64,000 nucleotides of DNA from Norana najaformis (GCA_964023275.1 OZ029928.1:14798802-14862801), one strand, 5' to 3'. Positions 11,839-61,869 are shown, numbered from the stretch's first letter. Made by a program: numbers and translations. The notes: generated by a model from the sequence alone, not told the origin.

Positions 11839-13830
11839 CTCTCTCCCCAAGTGGGAAGAAATTACTCTGTTTTATGATATTCGCGGCGAGATGACGCAGA
11901 CTTTTTATTAGTGCATTTTTCTAGAAAAAAAGGTTCCGGAACTGAACAATTATGGAATTCTGTGCTAAAATTTCATTATTTTTATCAGTCAATAAACAAT
12001 GAAAGTAGTGAAAAGTTGTAAACACTTAAACTGAATTAAAATAAGTTACATTATATTACATAATTAAAATAACTTAGTAACACAATTCTTTTATTAAAAA
12101 TTTAATTATTTTTTATTAGCCGAAAAAAGGTGCCGGAGCGCCGTTCAGAAAAAAGCACTGCTTTTTATGCATATCGCCTTTTCTTATTGTAACAAAATGG
12201 ACCACGGAGTAAACATGCCTATCGGTAAGGCGTTTGGTCAATGATCATGCGGTTGCAGGTTCGACTCCTTGTAACGACCCTGGGGAAGTTGTTTGCACAC
12301 TCCGTGCCTCTGTCATCAAGCGGTATAATTTGGTACCGGTGTGAGTTGGGAAGTAAACGGCAAGTCCTGGATGCACAGGACCTTGGAATTTGTCCATCGC
12401 CCCTACTTTTCACTTGTAGGATATGGGTTACTTTACTTTACATAAGCTGGGAGGTAAACGGCAAGTCCTGCAATGCACTGGCCCCGTGTACAGTACCTCG
12501 GGATTCATCTGTTGCCGGTTCAAGGGCCAAGAAAAGGAAATGAGCGCCTCCTCTGCGTCTCACTTGTGGGATATGGGATACTTTGCTTTTACTTACTTTA
12601 CTGAGCATCCAAGGCTATTATCATATAGATGATCACTGAAATCAACTTTGCCAAAGTTAACCCAGAGGATCTATTTTAATACTTGGTTAAATCACTCACG
12701 CTTATGTACCGTCTTTAAAATTATCTTTAAAAGGAGTTGGACAAACGGGAGAACACTGATAGAGACTCGCGGATTAAAGTTCGTGTGTTTTGTTTTGGTG
12801 CTTCTGTAGGTGATCATTATCTTTATGGCTGTTCAATACTCCGTTCCGACGCTCTTCTCGGACGCGTACACGTATCCAGTTTGGGCGGAAGGAGTTGGCT
12901 GGCTGCTCGTTCTGGCCTGCATCTTTCTCATCCCTGTCTGGTTCACTGTTGCCTTCTGTCGAAACGGAGGATGGAAGGTAGTACTTTAATCATCTGACAG
13001 CTGCTGATGAACTGATTGGGATTTAGATGCCTGAGTCAGTAGAGTTTTGCGGTCAAATGTAAACATTTGTGTGAAATGGTGGTCTGTTCGATAGCGCGCT
13101 TCGTTTGTAATCCAGCGATTGCGTGTTCTAGCCTGCAGCGCGGACCTTGTGTAACGACCATGGACAAGGTATTCGCACACACCTGTCTCGCGCCTCAAAT
13201 TCAGATTTACTGACCTTGTGCATGTGATAAGAAGAAACAAATTAAATCAACAGGTGTCATGTTGGATAAAAGGTTCGAATGACCCTATGGTAATTTTTTA
13301 TGACTGAAGAAGTTACTTTGTTGAATGGCGGTTTAGACATATGTGAGACAATTAAAAACATAATTAAGCCAGTCGTATAGAAAAAAAATCGACCATTAAA
13401 AAAACAACAGCAATTTAAACATCTTCTGCTAATTTTTATTAGCTGTTGGTTGAACTGAGTTCAACAACTTAATTCTAAACGTTTTCATAATTTTTCCAAT
13501 GGTTGTTAACAGGCGTTCCTCGAAACGTCTTCACCGACTCAGAAATGGGGACCAGCCAGCCCACGAGACCGAACTGGAAGGTACGCGAAAGCTGTAAAAA
13601 TCGACACAACTGATATTATCCCAGCAGACGGGTCAATGCCGATGTCGATCTTCGACAACCGCATCATCATAGGAGAAAAACAGCAAAACGAAGAATTGGA
13701 AAACTCCGTTTCCCAATCCGACAACGTTCCAGGAATCAATGAATCCAAGCAGACAAACGTCTCGTCAGCGAGGACAGTAGTAACATCTCACAACGAATAT
13801 AACAATGCAGCATTCCATTCGGACAAATAG
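2030..13830 (+). CDS. SLC6-family Na+/Cl--dependent amino-acid (glycine-type) transporter, 14 exons
   Basis: Exons: 2030-2195, 2944-3075, 3874-4053, 5076-5148, 6041-6173, 7278-7412, 8124-8227, 8799-8923, 9291-9403, 9951-10088, 10605-10704, 11391-11491, 12810-12977, 13513-13830. All phases agree and give 661 aa, the usual SLC6 length. Seen: TM1 [20 protein letters not shown] (Na1 site and substrate contacts; Gly where monoamine carriers have Asp); GQFASLGPI; an EL2 Cys pair in [10 protein letters not shown] followed by N-glycosylation sequons; TPSEEYF before TM3; TM6 [11 protein letters not shown]-terminal WGP...RTGRYA as in glycine transporters. By family knowledge it is a 12-TM plasma-membrane symporter moving a small amino acid with Na+ and Cl-. 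Oddities: introns 7 and 9 start with GC; the intron 3 donor (GTTCGA) is weak; the TM6 Trp of glycine transporters is Thr290, so glycine as substrate is uncertain. Family assignment is firm, subfamily less so. Confidence 0.93.
2380..2610 (+). repeat. Degenerate ~24-bp tandem repeat in transporter intron 1
   Basis: About nine copies of taaatgaccgacagatgact variants. Confidence 0.7.
3120..3815 (+). repeat. (CATA)n array in transporter intron 2
   Basis: About 700 bp of cata with catg and cgta variants. Open frames in it (Tyr-Ile-His, Met-Tyr-Val-Cys) are artefacts. Confidence 0.95.
5705..5925 (+). mobile_element. Interspersed repeat family B, copy 2
   Basis: cttcctcttccccttatctc, caccatccaccacagccg, gattttgttttgactgagcg, and gggcgctgtataaatctcga. 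In transporter intron 4. Confidence 0.75.
6775..7185 (+). repeat. 60-bp tandem repeat with (CAT)n lead, transporter intron 5
   Basis: Five to six essentially identical 60-bp units (caccaccaccactaccaaca, then catcatgtcattgaccc). The Thr/His-rich open frame across it is a repeat artefact: 60 is a multiple of 3. Confidence 0.9.
7560..7850 (+). mobile_element. LINE 3' end, family C, copy 1
   Basis: Contains cattcaggtctaa, cccaccgtagcctg, ggaattcgacccggcttctc and a tail ataacggcgctatagaagt. It shares this order with 48890-49130. It lies in transporter intron 6. Confidence 0.65.
8228..8233 (+). other. GC-type 5' splice site, transporter intron 7
   Basis: CTTAG|GCAAGT. The codon pair Leu-Arg at the junction needs AG from this exon plus G at 8799, giving NNCLRDSVLVP, an expected SLC6 sequence. 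The nearby GT at 8232 would shift the frame, so the donor must be GC. GCAAGT matches the known GC-AG consensus. Confidence 0.88.
9015..9260 (-). mobile_element. LINE 3' end, family D-like, copy 2
   Basis: Shares gcttccgacc, cggtcttca and aaccacggcgaagct with the copy at 47878. It lies in transporter intron 8 and stops about 30 bp before exon 9. Confidence 0.6.
9404..9409 (+). other. GC-type 5' splice site, transporter intron 9
   Basis: CAGAG|GCAAGT at the end of the exon coding GFSSE, joined in phase 0 to FSIIECFF at 9951. Using the GT four bases later breaks the frame. Confidence 0.88.
10235..10465 (+). repeat. Tandem and inverted repeat in transporter intron 10
   Basis: Three copies of ggaaatgatcacataacca-like sequence, with ggaacaatattgggacagtg facing caatattgtccc in a palindromic arrangement. 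Confidence 0.65.
10800..11300 (+). mobile_element. LINE 3' end with long degenerate GATTA tail
   Basis: The frame reads [19 protein letters not shown], a LINE end motif; then ggcgctatagaaattttcag and a long decaying run of gattaga/gagta units. It lies in transporter intron 11. Confidence 0.65.
11740..11845 (+). repeat. (TTC)n microsatellite
   Basis: About 30 ttc units in transporter intron 12. Confidence 0.95.
12200..12605 (+). mobile_element. tRNA-derived SINE, family F, with internal duplication
   Basis: ttggtcaatgatcatgcggt and caggttcgactccttg (B-box-like) at the head; ggaagtaaacggcaagtcctg occurs twice; the end is ggaaatgagcgcctcc. In transporter intron 12. Confidence 0.75.
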
Positions 13831-13894
13831 TGTTCGGTAAACATTTACTTAAGAGTGCACTAGTTTTCTTTAGCTGCAACTACCAGCCGCACAC

Positions 13895-14440
13895 CTAGAA
13901 TAAAATTAGGTAGTGCTAAAGTTCAAAGTACTCCGATAACATTAGATGTGCATGTAAATAAAGGTGGCTAAATAGCTAGAATAAAATTAGGTACGGCTAA
14001 AGTTCAAGTACTCCAAAATGCATTAGATAGGCCTATGCGTGTAAATAAATGTGGTTAAATGGGTAGAATAAAATTAGGTACGGCTAAAGTTCAAGTACTC
14101 CAAAATGCATTAGATAGGCCTATGCGTGTAAATAAATGTGGTTAAATGGGTAGAATAAAATTAGGTACGGCTAAAGTTCAAGTACTCCAAAATGCATTAG
14201 ATAGGCCTATGCGTGTAAATAAATGTGGTTAAATGGGTAGAATAAAATTAGGTACGGCTAAAGTTCAAGTACTCCAAAATGCATTAGATAGGCCTATGCG
14301 TGTAAATAAATGTGGTTAAATGGGTAGAATAAAATTAGGTACGGCTAAAGTTCAAAGTACTCCAAAATGCATTAGATATGCATGTTAAGGGTTAAAGTTC
14401 AAAGTACTACAAATGCATTAGATGTACATGTAAATAAAGG
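13895..14440 (+). repeat. 87-bp tandem repeat in the transporter 3' flank
   Basis: Four near-identical 87-bp copies plus diverged ends, starting about 65 bp after the stop. Each has two AATAAA hexamers (in gaataaaatt and gtaaataaatg). The first, at 13899-13904, could be the transporter poly(A) signal. Confidence 0.85.
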
Positions 14441-14476
14441 TGGCAAATTGGCTCAGTGCTCGTACTGTTGCAGGAA

Positions 14477-14632
14477 ATGCACGGTAGCCCATTGGTTTGA
14501 GAGTAGGGGTTCGAACCTCAAGTTCGACGGTTACTGCGTAGGGACCTTGAGCAAGTCCACTCATACTAGTTCAGCTCCATCGGTTGATGCATAGTCATTA
14601 GATAGTGACGCTTAATTATCCAGAAATTATAA
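14477..14632 (+). mobile_element. tRNA-derived SINE, family A, copy 1
   Basis: tRNA-like head (cacggtagcccattgg), a B-box-like ggttcgaacc, a body with agggaccttgagcaagtcc and a tail tagtgacgcttaatt. Decayed. Confidence 0.65.
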
Positions 14633-14639
14633 TAATCTG

Positions 14640-15834
14640 GCTACTGTGTAGCAACAATGAGCGATTCTTTAATGTACGTTTGCTGAGCACCAGCGATTGA
14701 TTCTTATCGTTAGTGGAGCTAAGTACATGGAATAAGTGTGCATAATAATTGTCTTAATAAACCGCTGTGCCATAGTGGGCCCAAATTTGCATATGCTGAG
14801 GAGGTATAGGCCCTAATTACTAAACCTCTTAAGAGGATCTGTGGGCATTACGCTGTTGAATTTAGCGGGTTGAATGTCATGAAAACATTCGTTTATTAGG
14901 AATCCTACATTAGGAATTTTAAGAAATCTTTGTTCTAGTTGAAAAACCGAACGATTTTCTGTAAATTCTAAAACGATGGATCAAATCACAACGCCTTGAG
15001 TGTTTCTTAGTACACCAAATGCAGTTTAAATTTAGATATGGCAAGAACACTTAAGAACATTTGATGAGAACATTTAGCATGCTCGCACATAGTAAATTTT
15101 ACTTTGAAATGTTCGGTTAATGCAGTTTTTAAAAACATGCCATTAAAAATCAAGTCTTGAGTCGCTAAGATTTCGTTTTTATGTGGAGCTTTCGATCTGA
15201 CAGTCACCAGCTGAAAATGTTCTGTATCTTTTAGTTTAACCAAAACTGAAACCAGTTTCAGTACATGTAAAGGTTCTCCTGTTGAACTCTTCCAGTGATA
15301 TTACACAAGTGACCTATATAAATTAATTAAATGCTTGCTGAAAATGATTGATGATATTTTTTGATTAACCAATGTTTAGTAATATAAAATGCTTTTAAAA
15401 ACTTTTGAAAGGTGTTGTTATTCCGTACCGACTTCCCTCAAAGAACAAATTAACAACTTCTTTAAGATATTTCTTTATGGGTGAATGCAAAATAATAAAT
15501 TGATATATGCTTAACCACATATGCTTAACTACTACTACTACACCATATCTGTTTTAGCGGATCAAACATCAGTAAATGAGGGCTTATCTGGAAATTACTG
15601 AGCATTCTACAATGACGACTATGTGATGATCATATTATCCTTATATTGTCGCCATATTATGGCCATATCATGGCGATATCAGGTTCATGTTATTGCCATA
15701 TTAAGACTATATCATGGAGGTATTACGGCAATTATTATGGTGATACTATGACAGATCTTTGTGATCTTTTCGATCTTCTTATCTTCACGATCCTTCGATC
15801 CTGCTGATCTGTTCGATCCCTTCGATCCGTCGGA
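14640..15834. other. Intergenic, convergent gene ends
   Basis: The region lies between the 3' ends of the transporter and the unrecognised minus-strand gene. I see no coding exon. From about 15600 there are diffuse atatggcgatat-like repeats, also present at 17990-18220. Confidence 0.6.
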
Positions 15835-36458
<20,624 letters not shown>

Positions 36459-37404
36459 CGTGCATGACCTTTAAATGAACCCTTGGGTCTTTTCAAATGT
36501 TAATTCACATTCGGGTTTGTTGAGATTATTCGACGAAGTCTATCTTTGGCATTTGCAGCCACCTTGTAAAAGCTGGGCACTTGCCACACACTTTTAGATT
36601 GATTAAAGAAACGTTTTACGCAACCTTAGATTGTCCGATTCATTGTTTACTGAAATTCATTAAACAATTATTTTCGCTAATAGCTGTTATGAAGACATTA
36701 TTTTCATCGTCGATGAAATAAATGAGTTTTTTGCAGTTAATCCCACCCACCTATTTTTTATAGACTACTTCTGGTATAAAAATAAACTCATTACACGACT
36801 TCAACCAGTTCTGTTATAATTAAATAGACTGGATCATCTAAAAACTATTCACTGGTGCTCCAGACACGAGACATAAGACGACCGGTGTATGCATCTAAAC
36901 ATTTATGTAGCGCCATTAAAGGACCTCTCAGAGAGACAGATACAGAGAGACAGAGACAGAGACACAAAGACAGATATAGAGATACTTTGTTTACTTAGAT
37001 AATCGCAAAACGTTTCTTAGACGAACGCAATAGTTGAATCATCTACATTTCCCAACCCGCTCTGTAATGTAATATATTTTACTGTAATTGTAACGACCGT
37101 TCTATAGTGCCTTTCCAGAATTCTAGAGAGAAGCAATGTTATACTTCGAACGAACGTCTTACTTTTTAAAAACGCAGCAATTATTCCATAAAATTTCTGT
37201 AATAATAGGCCTAATTATACTTGATCTCAATCTGTTTTCAGATTTAAAAATCGGCGAAATAACTATTTTGTTCTATGTTGTAAATCGTAATCGTAAATTT
37301 GAGAATTTCTAAAACGCTACTTAAATGCTAAACACAATGCATCAGTTATTCTGCTTCTGTCCAGATATACCACTTGAAAAACAAAATCCGGTTGCCAGAA
37401 GATC

Positions 37405-37442
<38 letters not shown>

Positions 37443-37654
37443 TGACTGACAGACAGACAGACAGGACAGAGACAGACAGACAGACAGACAGACAGGGAGA
37501 CAGACAGACAGGGAGACAGACAGAGACAAAGACAGAGATAGAGACAGAGAAGGAGACAGAGGAAAGTTATATCGCTAGACAAATGTGTAGGTGGAAGATC
37601 AAATTAAAACATGAAACGTTTGGAAGAAGTGTTTAATGTCCAACAACTACCAAA

Positions 37655-37910
37655 CTCATCAAACAAATCGATCCATCCTCCTTTTATTCCTCCTCTTCAA
37701 CAAAAGAAGACGAGGAAGAGGAGAAAGTTGCTGCCATCCTCATCAAACAAATCGATCCATCCTCCTTTTATTCCTCCTCTTCAACAAAAGAAGAGGAGGA
37801 AGAGGAGAAAGTTGCTGCCATCCTCATCAAACAAATCGATCCATCCTCCTTTTATTCCTCCTCTTCAACAAAAGAAGAGGAGGAAGAGGAGAAAGTTGCT
37901 GCCATCTCAC
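37655..37910 (+). repeat. 84-bp tandem repeat, three copies
   Basis: catcaaacaaatcgatccat recurs at 37657, 37741 and 37825, exactly 84 bp apart. The open frames across it are period artefacts. Confidence 0.9.
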
Positions 37911-37974
37911 TAGCAACACCAGTAAGACCTCAATCGGTGACGAAAAACAGAAATTGATCATTGCCATGGCACAA

Positions 37975-38170
37975 CAACACTACAGAACACTACAGAAAAC
38001 TACAGAACACTACAGAAAACTACAGAACACTACAGAAAACTACAGAACACTACAGAAAACTACAGAACACTACAGAAAACTACAGAACACTACAGAAAAC
38101 CACAGAACACTACAGAAAACTACAGAACACTACAGAAAACTACAGAACACTACAGAACACCAAAACAACA
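37975..38170 (+). repeat. 10-bp/20-bp tandem repeat
   Basis: actacagaac and actacagaaa alternate about ten times. Confidence 0.92.
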
Positions 38171-38999
38171 CTACACTAACTAACACCGCATTACACTGCA
38201 ATGCGTTACAGAAAACTGCAGGATACCACATAATGCTACACCGCATAACACCATTTACACTGAAATACGCTACAGTACACTACAAGACACTACAGAACAC
38301 TACATAACATTAAGAACACTACAGGACTACGGCTTCAAAACAATGTAGTGTTCCGAACGCTGTAGAACACTGTCGAACACTACCATGTACAGCAAACGCT
38401 ACAGAACTCTCGGAACACTACTTCTAAGCAATACTTTCATGCACATAAGCACATTCTTTGGAAGATCGTTCTAAGATACTGTAACATTTGCCCCAACAAT
38501 TTACCCGAGACTAACTACAGCGACATATGAACATATCCACGCAACATCGTCTGGATTAATCTATGTAATAAAATGTCTCGGAATATAGCTAGCTACTCTG
38601 ATTAAATAGCTAACTAATAGCACCTAAATCCTTCAGATTGACTATAGTCTATCGCATAACATCAAAGTCTAACAGAGTTCTAATCTTAGAACAATCAACA
38701 AATGAATGGCGTGGTTTGCCGGAATTGTTGAGAAAATTGCTGAATTTCAAACAGCTTACAGAATGAGATTTTATATAAGAAACCGATTAAACTATGAAAT
38801 ATTGGTCTCAAAATAACAGATTGATTTCTGGAATTTACTGAATGACGGAATGATTTCTGAATAAGACGATAACTGCTCAATAGAAAGCGATTACCGATTA
38901 AAAGATCAATTACAGGAATTTGCTGATTAACAAAATGAATACAAAATAAGATAAAAATCACCGAATAAATAGCTATTGCCAATTGAATCAGGAAGATTA

Positions 39000-39165
39000 C
39001 TGGAATTTTCTTAATAATTATGGAATTTATTGAAGAACTGATGATTACTGGAATTTTCCTAATAATTACGGATTTTATTGAGCAACTGATGATTACTGGA
39101 ATTTTCCTAATAATTATGGAATTTATTGAACAACTGATAATTACTGGAATTTTCTTATTAACAGA
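39000..39165 (+). repeat. 48-bp tandem repeat downstream of the GPCR stop
   Basis: Three copies of attactggaattttc with taataattatgg. On the minus strand the atttatt in each gives an AATAAA that could serve the GPCR transcript. Confidence 0.75.
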
Positions 39166-39211
39166 TCGATAACTGAGAATATTTCTGGCATGCAGTCTGT
39201 TGCATTTCATG

Positions 39212-40582
39212 TCACCCTTCCCCGCGCCAGTTCTTCGAGCTGTTTTCCTGGGCCAACCTGAGTGTGTTCCACTTGTCCCGAAATATCATCCACTCCTGCA
39301 CGTCGGCCGAATTCATAGAAGAATGCGACGAGAAGAAACGCTCCCTCTGGTGGGCCAGGGAATCCGAGGCCGAGTCGGCGAAGGCGTTGACCGCCTCCCT
39401 GATCAGCTCCCTTCTCCTCCACCCAATGACGGTCTTGAAGGCGCTCCAGAAGTCGCGGTTGACGAGGATGCAGACGACTGGATCGACGAGGCAGCTGGAA
39501 AAGGAGAGGAACGTAACGACGAAGTTGACTGCATATCCTGCAACGTGTACCTTCCGTATGAGCGTCACGATTATGATGACGACGTACGGGGCCCAGCACC
39601 CAATGAATCCCCCGATGATGAGGACGACCGTCTTAGCCGCCCTCGCCTGCTTCACGGACTTTCGTATCTTCGTCACGGCCCTCATCCACATGCCTTCCGG
39701 GTCTTCGATCGCCTGGGCGGCCCCATGCCTCCACGCCGTCTTGGCCCGGATCGGCGCCCCGCTGGAAGAGGACGGCGTCTTCATGGGGTGGACGATATTC
39801 GGGGCGCTGCGTCGTCGATGGGAGGATTTGCTGGTGCTCGGGCCGGAGGTCAGCTGGGCCCTTGCGTTGGCAATCTCGGCGTCAAAGATCTTGCGAGCCT
39901 GGACTCGTGCGGCCTTGAAGATGCTTCCGTAGCAGACGCCGACGACGAGGAAAGTTGGCGCGATGACGACACAGAGAACGAGGAACGAGAACGCACGGTT
40001 GCTGAGCAGATCGAGGCTGCAGAGCGGAAGCAGAGACGAGCGGAAGCTATAGCGCCCGAATCCGGACAGCGGAAGTAGCGCCAACACGATCGACTGTAGC
40101 CACGTGACTCCGACGACGGCAGCCATCTTGGATTTTGTCACGAAAGCCTGGTAGCGCAGCGGGTGACAGATGTTGATGTAGCGGTCAAGGGCGATCGTTC
40201 CGAGGGTGGAGATTGCCTCCATCGAAAGCAGCTGGTTGATGAGTCCGATTGCTGTGCAGGCAGAGTCGCCCTGAGTGACCGAATCCGGGCGGAAGACGGA
40301 CGCCGAGAAAGCCGGAAGAACGATCAGAGCGGTCAGGAGGTCGGCGACGCTGAGGTTGACGATGAGGACATTGCTGAGGACGCGGAGATGCTTCGTCCTG
40401 CAAATGATGATCAGCAGCAGGACGTTGCCAGTGACGCAGATCGCCGACAGAATCAGTATCGACGTGAACTGGACCAGAACGACGTACAGTTCCGGTTCTG
40501 CTGCTCGTTCCGCTTCGCTGCCCTCCGTGAAAGTTTCGGATGTGTTACCCGGATCAGGGTCACTGCCGTTCCTGTAGGGCAT
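39212..40582 (-). CDS. Class A (rhodopsin-family) GPCR, GPR161-like, single exon
   Basis: An uninterrupted 456-aa frame with seven hydrophobic segments. Seen: N-glycosylation sequons at N5 and N13; TM1 GNVLLLII (N53); TM2 NLSVADLL (76-83); C109 at the top of TM3 with C188 in ECL2 as disulfide partner; LDRYINICHPLRY at 132-144 (DRY at 133-135); W161 in TM4; VCYGSIFKAARVQARK at the end of TM5; a long basic/Ser-rich third loop (about 230-315); TM6 GCWAPY (329-333); and TM7 DPVVC (367-371) in place of NPxxY. The TM5 end and VxARK start of loop 3 resemble GPR161, the ciliary receptor that restrains Hedgehog signalling; this is from memory and the rest is divergent. Ligand and coupling are unknown. 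The lack of introns contrasts with its neighbours and may mean an old retrocopy or just a typical intronless GPCR. Confidence 0.9.
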   Translation of the reverse strand: MPYRNGSDPDPGNTSETFTEGSEAERAAEPELYVVLVQFTSILILSAICVTGNVLLLIIICRTKHLRVLSNVLIVNLSVADLLTALIVLPAFSASVFRPDSVTQGDSACTAIGLINQLLSMEAISTLGTIALDRYINICHPLRYQAFVTKSKMAAVVGVTWLQSIVLALLPLSGFGRYSFRSSLLPLCSLDLLSNRAFSFLVLCVVIAPTFLVVGVCYGSIFKAARVQARKIFDAEIANARAQLTSGPSTSKSSHRRRSAPNIVHPMKTPSSSSGAPIRAKTAWRHGAAQAIEDPEGMWMRAVTKIRKSVKQARAAKTVVLIIGGFIGCWAPYVVIIIVTLIRKVHVAGYAVNFVVTFLSFSSCLVDPVVCILVNRDFWSAFKTVIGWRRRELIREAVNAFADSASDSLAHQRERFFSSHSSMNSADVQEWMIFRDKWNTLRLAQENSSKNWRGEG

Positions 40583-43500
40583 GAGGCGGAGTCGCCCTTA
40601 TACGGCGCAGAACTCGACTGCCAAGGAGTGGCACTTGGTACGACCCATCGTTCGAAAGTCGGCCTCTCTCGATCTAGCCAGTTCGTGTTTCAGTTGCACG
40701 CGAGCCCAGAAATCCTGCACAGGCCCCCTTTTGAGAATTCAAGGACAGTGATGGCTCTAAGGTCTTCTTCCAAGTGTCTGCTTCCTCAGTCTGTAGTTTG
40801 AAACACGTGCTTTTCAAATTTCGTGGGCATATTGAAGGTTAAATACAGTTTGAGGGTGCGTTCAGAAACCCTGCGCCAACGCCTTAGAGCCAACACCGTT
40901 CAGATAGAGAGAGAGCCGTGCTTCAAGGTTCGCACATCACGAAACTCTAAACTGTGCTTTCGTCGAGTGATTCAATGACGTAAGTTTAATTTCATTTGTT
41001 CGATTTCAGTCAAGTTACCATAATCTGAACTAGAGAACGATTTGTGTAGTATATCATGAGACTGCTTACTCAAGTTGGTAGGTGTGACAAGGTCTGCCTC
41101 TGATTCAAGTTTGACGTCCGCAGTAGTTTCTTGTGTATAGCGACATCCAGGGCCGTTTTAAGTCGACTTTATAGTAGCCGGTCTGTAAATCTCACGAAAA
41201 TCTCTTAATGATCACGAACTCAACATCGAGATCCATACGCCTCTGAGGAATTGGCAAGGTGGTCGTAACTGATCGAACACCTTGCTTATATAGACACGTG
41301 TCGTGTGCGTGCGGGCACCGGGTTTGCGTCAAAGGTTATTGCGGTCCTTAATTGAGAGCATCTACTCGATTCAGAGTTCCAATCAAAACGCACCTGTGCA
41401 CCGGCTATCTTCCTGCTATGTCACTGTCGCGTCACCGTGTCTATCTGTGATTGTTGTCTGTGCTTGTGTACGTCTGTATGTCGCTGAGTAGTTACCTATT
41501 TATCATCTTCAGTTTGGCTTGCCATTCTTTTGAAAATGCTTGTCCTTCTGGGTGGCACCGTGACTGTACGCCTGTGTTCGAGTCTTCGAGTATTTTAAGA
41601 TTCTCGTCTTCCTTCTCCGTCTGCATGTCTCTCTGCGTATGGCTGTGCGTGAGTCTGCTTGTCCGTGTCTTGCAGGATGTCAGGTGCCCAATGAGACGAG
41701 AGGCTCCGTATGTTATGCTAACGACGAACAGCCGTCATGCAACTAATTACCGCCGAAAGCGATCGACCATCTTCTGTCTGTTGTCTGCCTTCCATCGACC
41801 TTTAGTCGCTCTGCCTGTCCGTGTGCTTGTCTCGTTGCTTGTCTGCCTTTCTCTTCCTCCATCCATATCTTTTTCTCTTTTCCCGTTCTCTCTAGTATGC
41901 GTCTATCGAAAATGTGGGTTGGAATGCATCATTAGGTCACTAGGCCCTTCTTTGAAAGCAAGCCTTAGCTCTAAACGGTAGCATAAGGAGATGGACAGGA
42001 AACCTTTTATGGAATGTCGTAGCTAGTAGGCCATCATGCATGTGAGAGGCATATTAATTGCTTATATATACATAGATAGGTTTTACATACAGTACAGGCT
42101 TTTATATAGACCCTATATATATATATATTGCTTGAAATGTGTCGATAAAGGAACTTTCTTCCTCCGGGCAACTTCCCTAGGGTTGATGTTGCAAAATTAT
42201 TATGCTAGTATATAATTGCTGCATACCCTTCTTGCTCTTTCATTTCTATTTCTGTGCTCCTTTATAAATTCTCTCTTTCTCCTTCACTCTGCCTCCCTGC
42301 TCTGTATCTGCCTATGTTTCTCTTTGAGTATCTCTGTTTCTCGCTGTCTGTCTGTGTGTTTTTATATGTCTGTTTGTCTGTCTGTCTATATCTCTCTCTG
42401 TCATTCTTTGACGGACGTAGAATTAGATACAGATATAGCTCTCTTTCTCAGCTTCTGTCTCTTTCTGTATCTGTCTGTCTGTGTGTCTATATGTCTGTGT
42501 GTCTGTCTGCCTGTATGTCTGTCTGTCTATCCCTATATCTCTCTCTGTCATTCTCTGATGGACGTAGAACTTTGTACAGATATAGCGCTCTATCTCAGCT
42601 TCTGTCTCTTTCTGTATCTCTGTCTCTCTCGCCTTCTGCATATCTGTTTCTCTCTTCGTCTCTCTAAGTCGCCCTATTCCCTCGGTGGATTACAGCCAGC
42701 CTGTGAACTAGATAAGCGCTCGTAATCTGTAGATTCACCAACGGATGCGTCTCTCATTTGGCAATCCTTCGTTTCCCTCGGGGCATCGCCCGAAATCGAC
42801 TCATGAAAACAGGCAAACGTATGGACGACAGGGCATACGTGCTGCTTATCATGCCCTTCGCAGGCATCTGGAATAGGGCTGCTCACAAGCAGCCGTCTTA
42901 GGCACAAGATGTTCATAAACATCTTGTAGTTGCGAGACGGAATAAGTCATATTTCCAAGTAGACGTCTGAAAACGGTGATCGAAATAGGTAAGCAGCGAG
43001 CAAACGAGATGACAGAAACATCTACGGAACGGAAGCTTCCACTACCAAATGAAGATACACTGTCAAGATGAACCCAGTATTGCATGTCGTATTGTTTCGA
43101 CAGATTGGTTCGTCATACGTGGATTTTGATCGATAGTTCTTATATGTTCAGAATTATACTGTGTATTTTTGCCCATCGAGTCATTTCGATTGATGAACTA
43201 ACCGAGTAATGCGTGTTGATTATCCCCAATCGTCTAAATGAAGATTCTTAATCGCAAAGTGATAATATAGCGCCACCTTCTCGACGATACACCCGACGTG
43301 AGCAGACAGCAAAACGATCGAACCGATGGTTTTCAATGGAAGATTCATAGGAAAAGTCATTTCGAATGCGTCTGTCTATTATGGCGAGTTAAACGGCAGA
43401 GATGTTATCTGTTCGCGTCTCCTCAAGTTGACATCTCATTCGAATTGGATTTGTGACCTGTGTGACCCCACAACGACCGTACAGTTGACTGCTGTTAGAA

Positions 43501-43953
43501 TGGCGCTATAAAAATATACAGATACATACATAATACATACATAGATACATCAGTACATACAAACATACATACATACATACATACATCCCTCTATCCATCC
43601 ATCCACATATCCATCCATCCATCCATCCATCCATCCATCCATACATTATATACATAATACATACAAAAAACATACATACATACATAACTACATACATACA
43701 TACGTACGTACATACATATTTACGTACATACATACAAACCTAAACACATACATACATACATACGTACATACATGCATACCTAAACACATACATACATAAA
43801 CACATACATACATAAACACATACATACATAAACACATACATACATACCTAAACACATACATACATAAACCCATACATACATACAAACATACATACAAACA
43901 TACATACAAACATACATACATACACGAGGGACCGTTATACTGAAGCCAATCAA
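40583..43953. other. Intergenic between divergent GPCR and glutamate receptor genes
   Basis: It must hold both promoters, but I see no clear TATA or initiator. A ~146-bp tandem duplication (about 42385-42625) contains tctctctctgtcattct and cagatatag. A CATA/CCAT array is at 43510-43925. No other gene seen. Confidence 0.5.
43510..43925 (+). repeat. (CATA)n/(CCAT)n array just upstream of the receptor start
   Basis: It ends about 30 bp before the receptor ATG (43954). Confidence 0.9.
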
Positions 43954-61745
<17,792 letters not shown>

Positions 61746-61869
61746 AATTGCGAACTCCGAATCTATCTTCCGAATTGCAACAACGTCTTCTTGGTTTTCA
61801 CATTTTAATCGCCATCGATTGATTGTAAATACCTTTCGTTGTTTAGTCAGAGTCCAAAAATAACTTAGG

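Larger units (their letters stand above)
36460..39211. other. Intergenic, repeat-rich
   Basis: Holds (CAGA)n at 37405-37565, an 84-bp repeat x3 at 37655-37910, a 10/20-bp actacagaac repeat at 37975-38170 and a 48-bp repeat x3 at 39010-39160. I see no gene. The 5' end of the minus-strand gene lies at its left edge. Confidence 0.6.

Noticed and set aside
39200-40078. 292-aa plus-strand frame opposite the GPCR
   Set aside because: Shadow of the high-GC GPCR coding strand; Arg/Asp-rich composition and no family features.
41303-42725. Open frames of 60-176 aa upstream of the glutamate receptor
   Set aside because: Cys/Ser/Leu-rich frames through TCTG and TCTC repeats, with no domain features or splice context.
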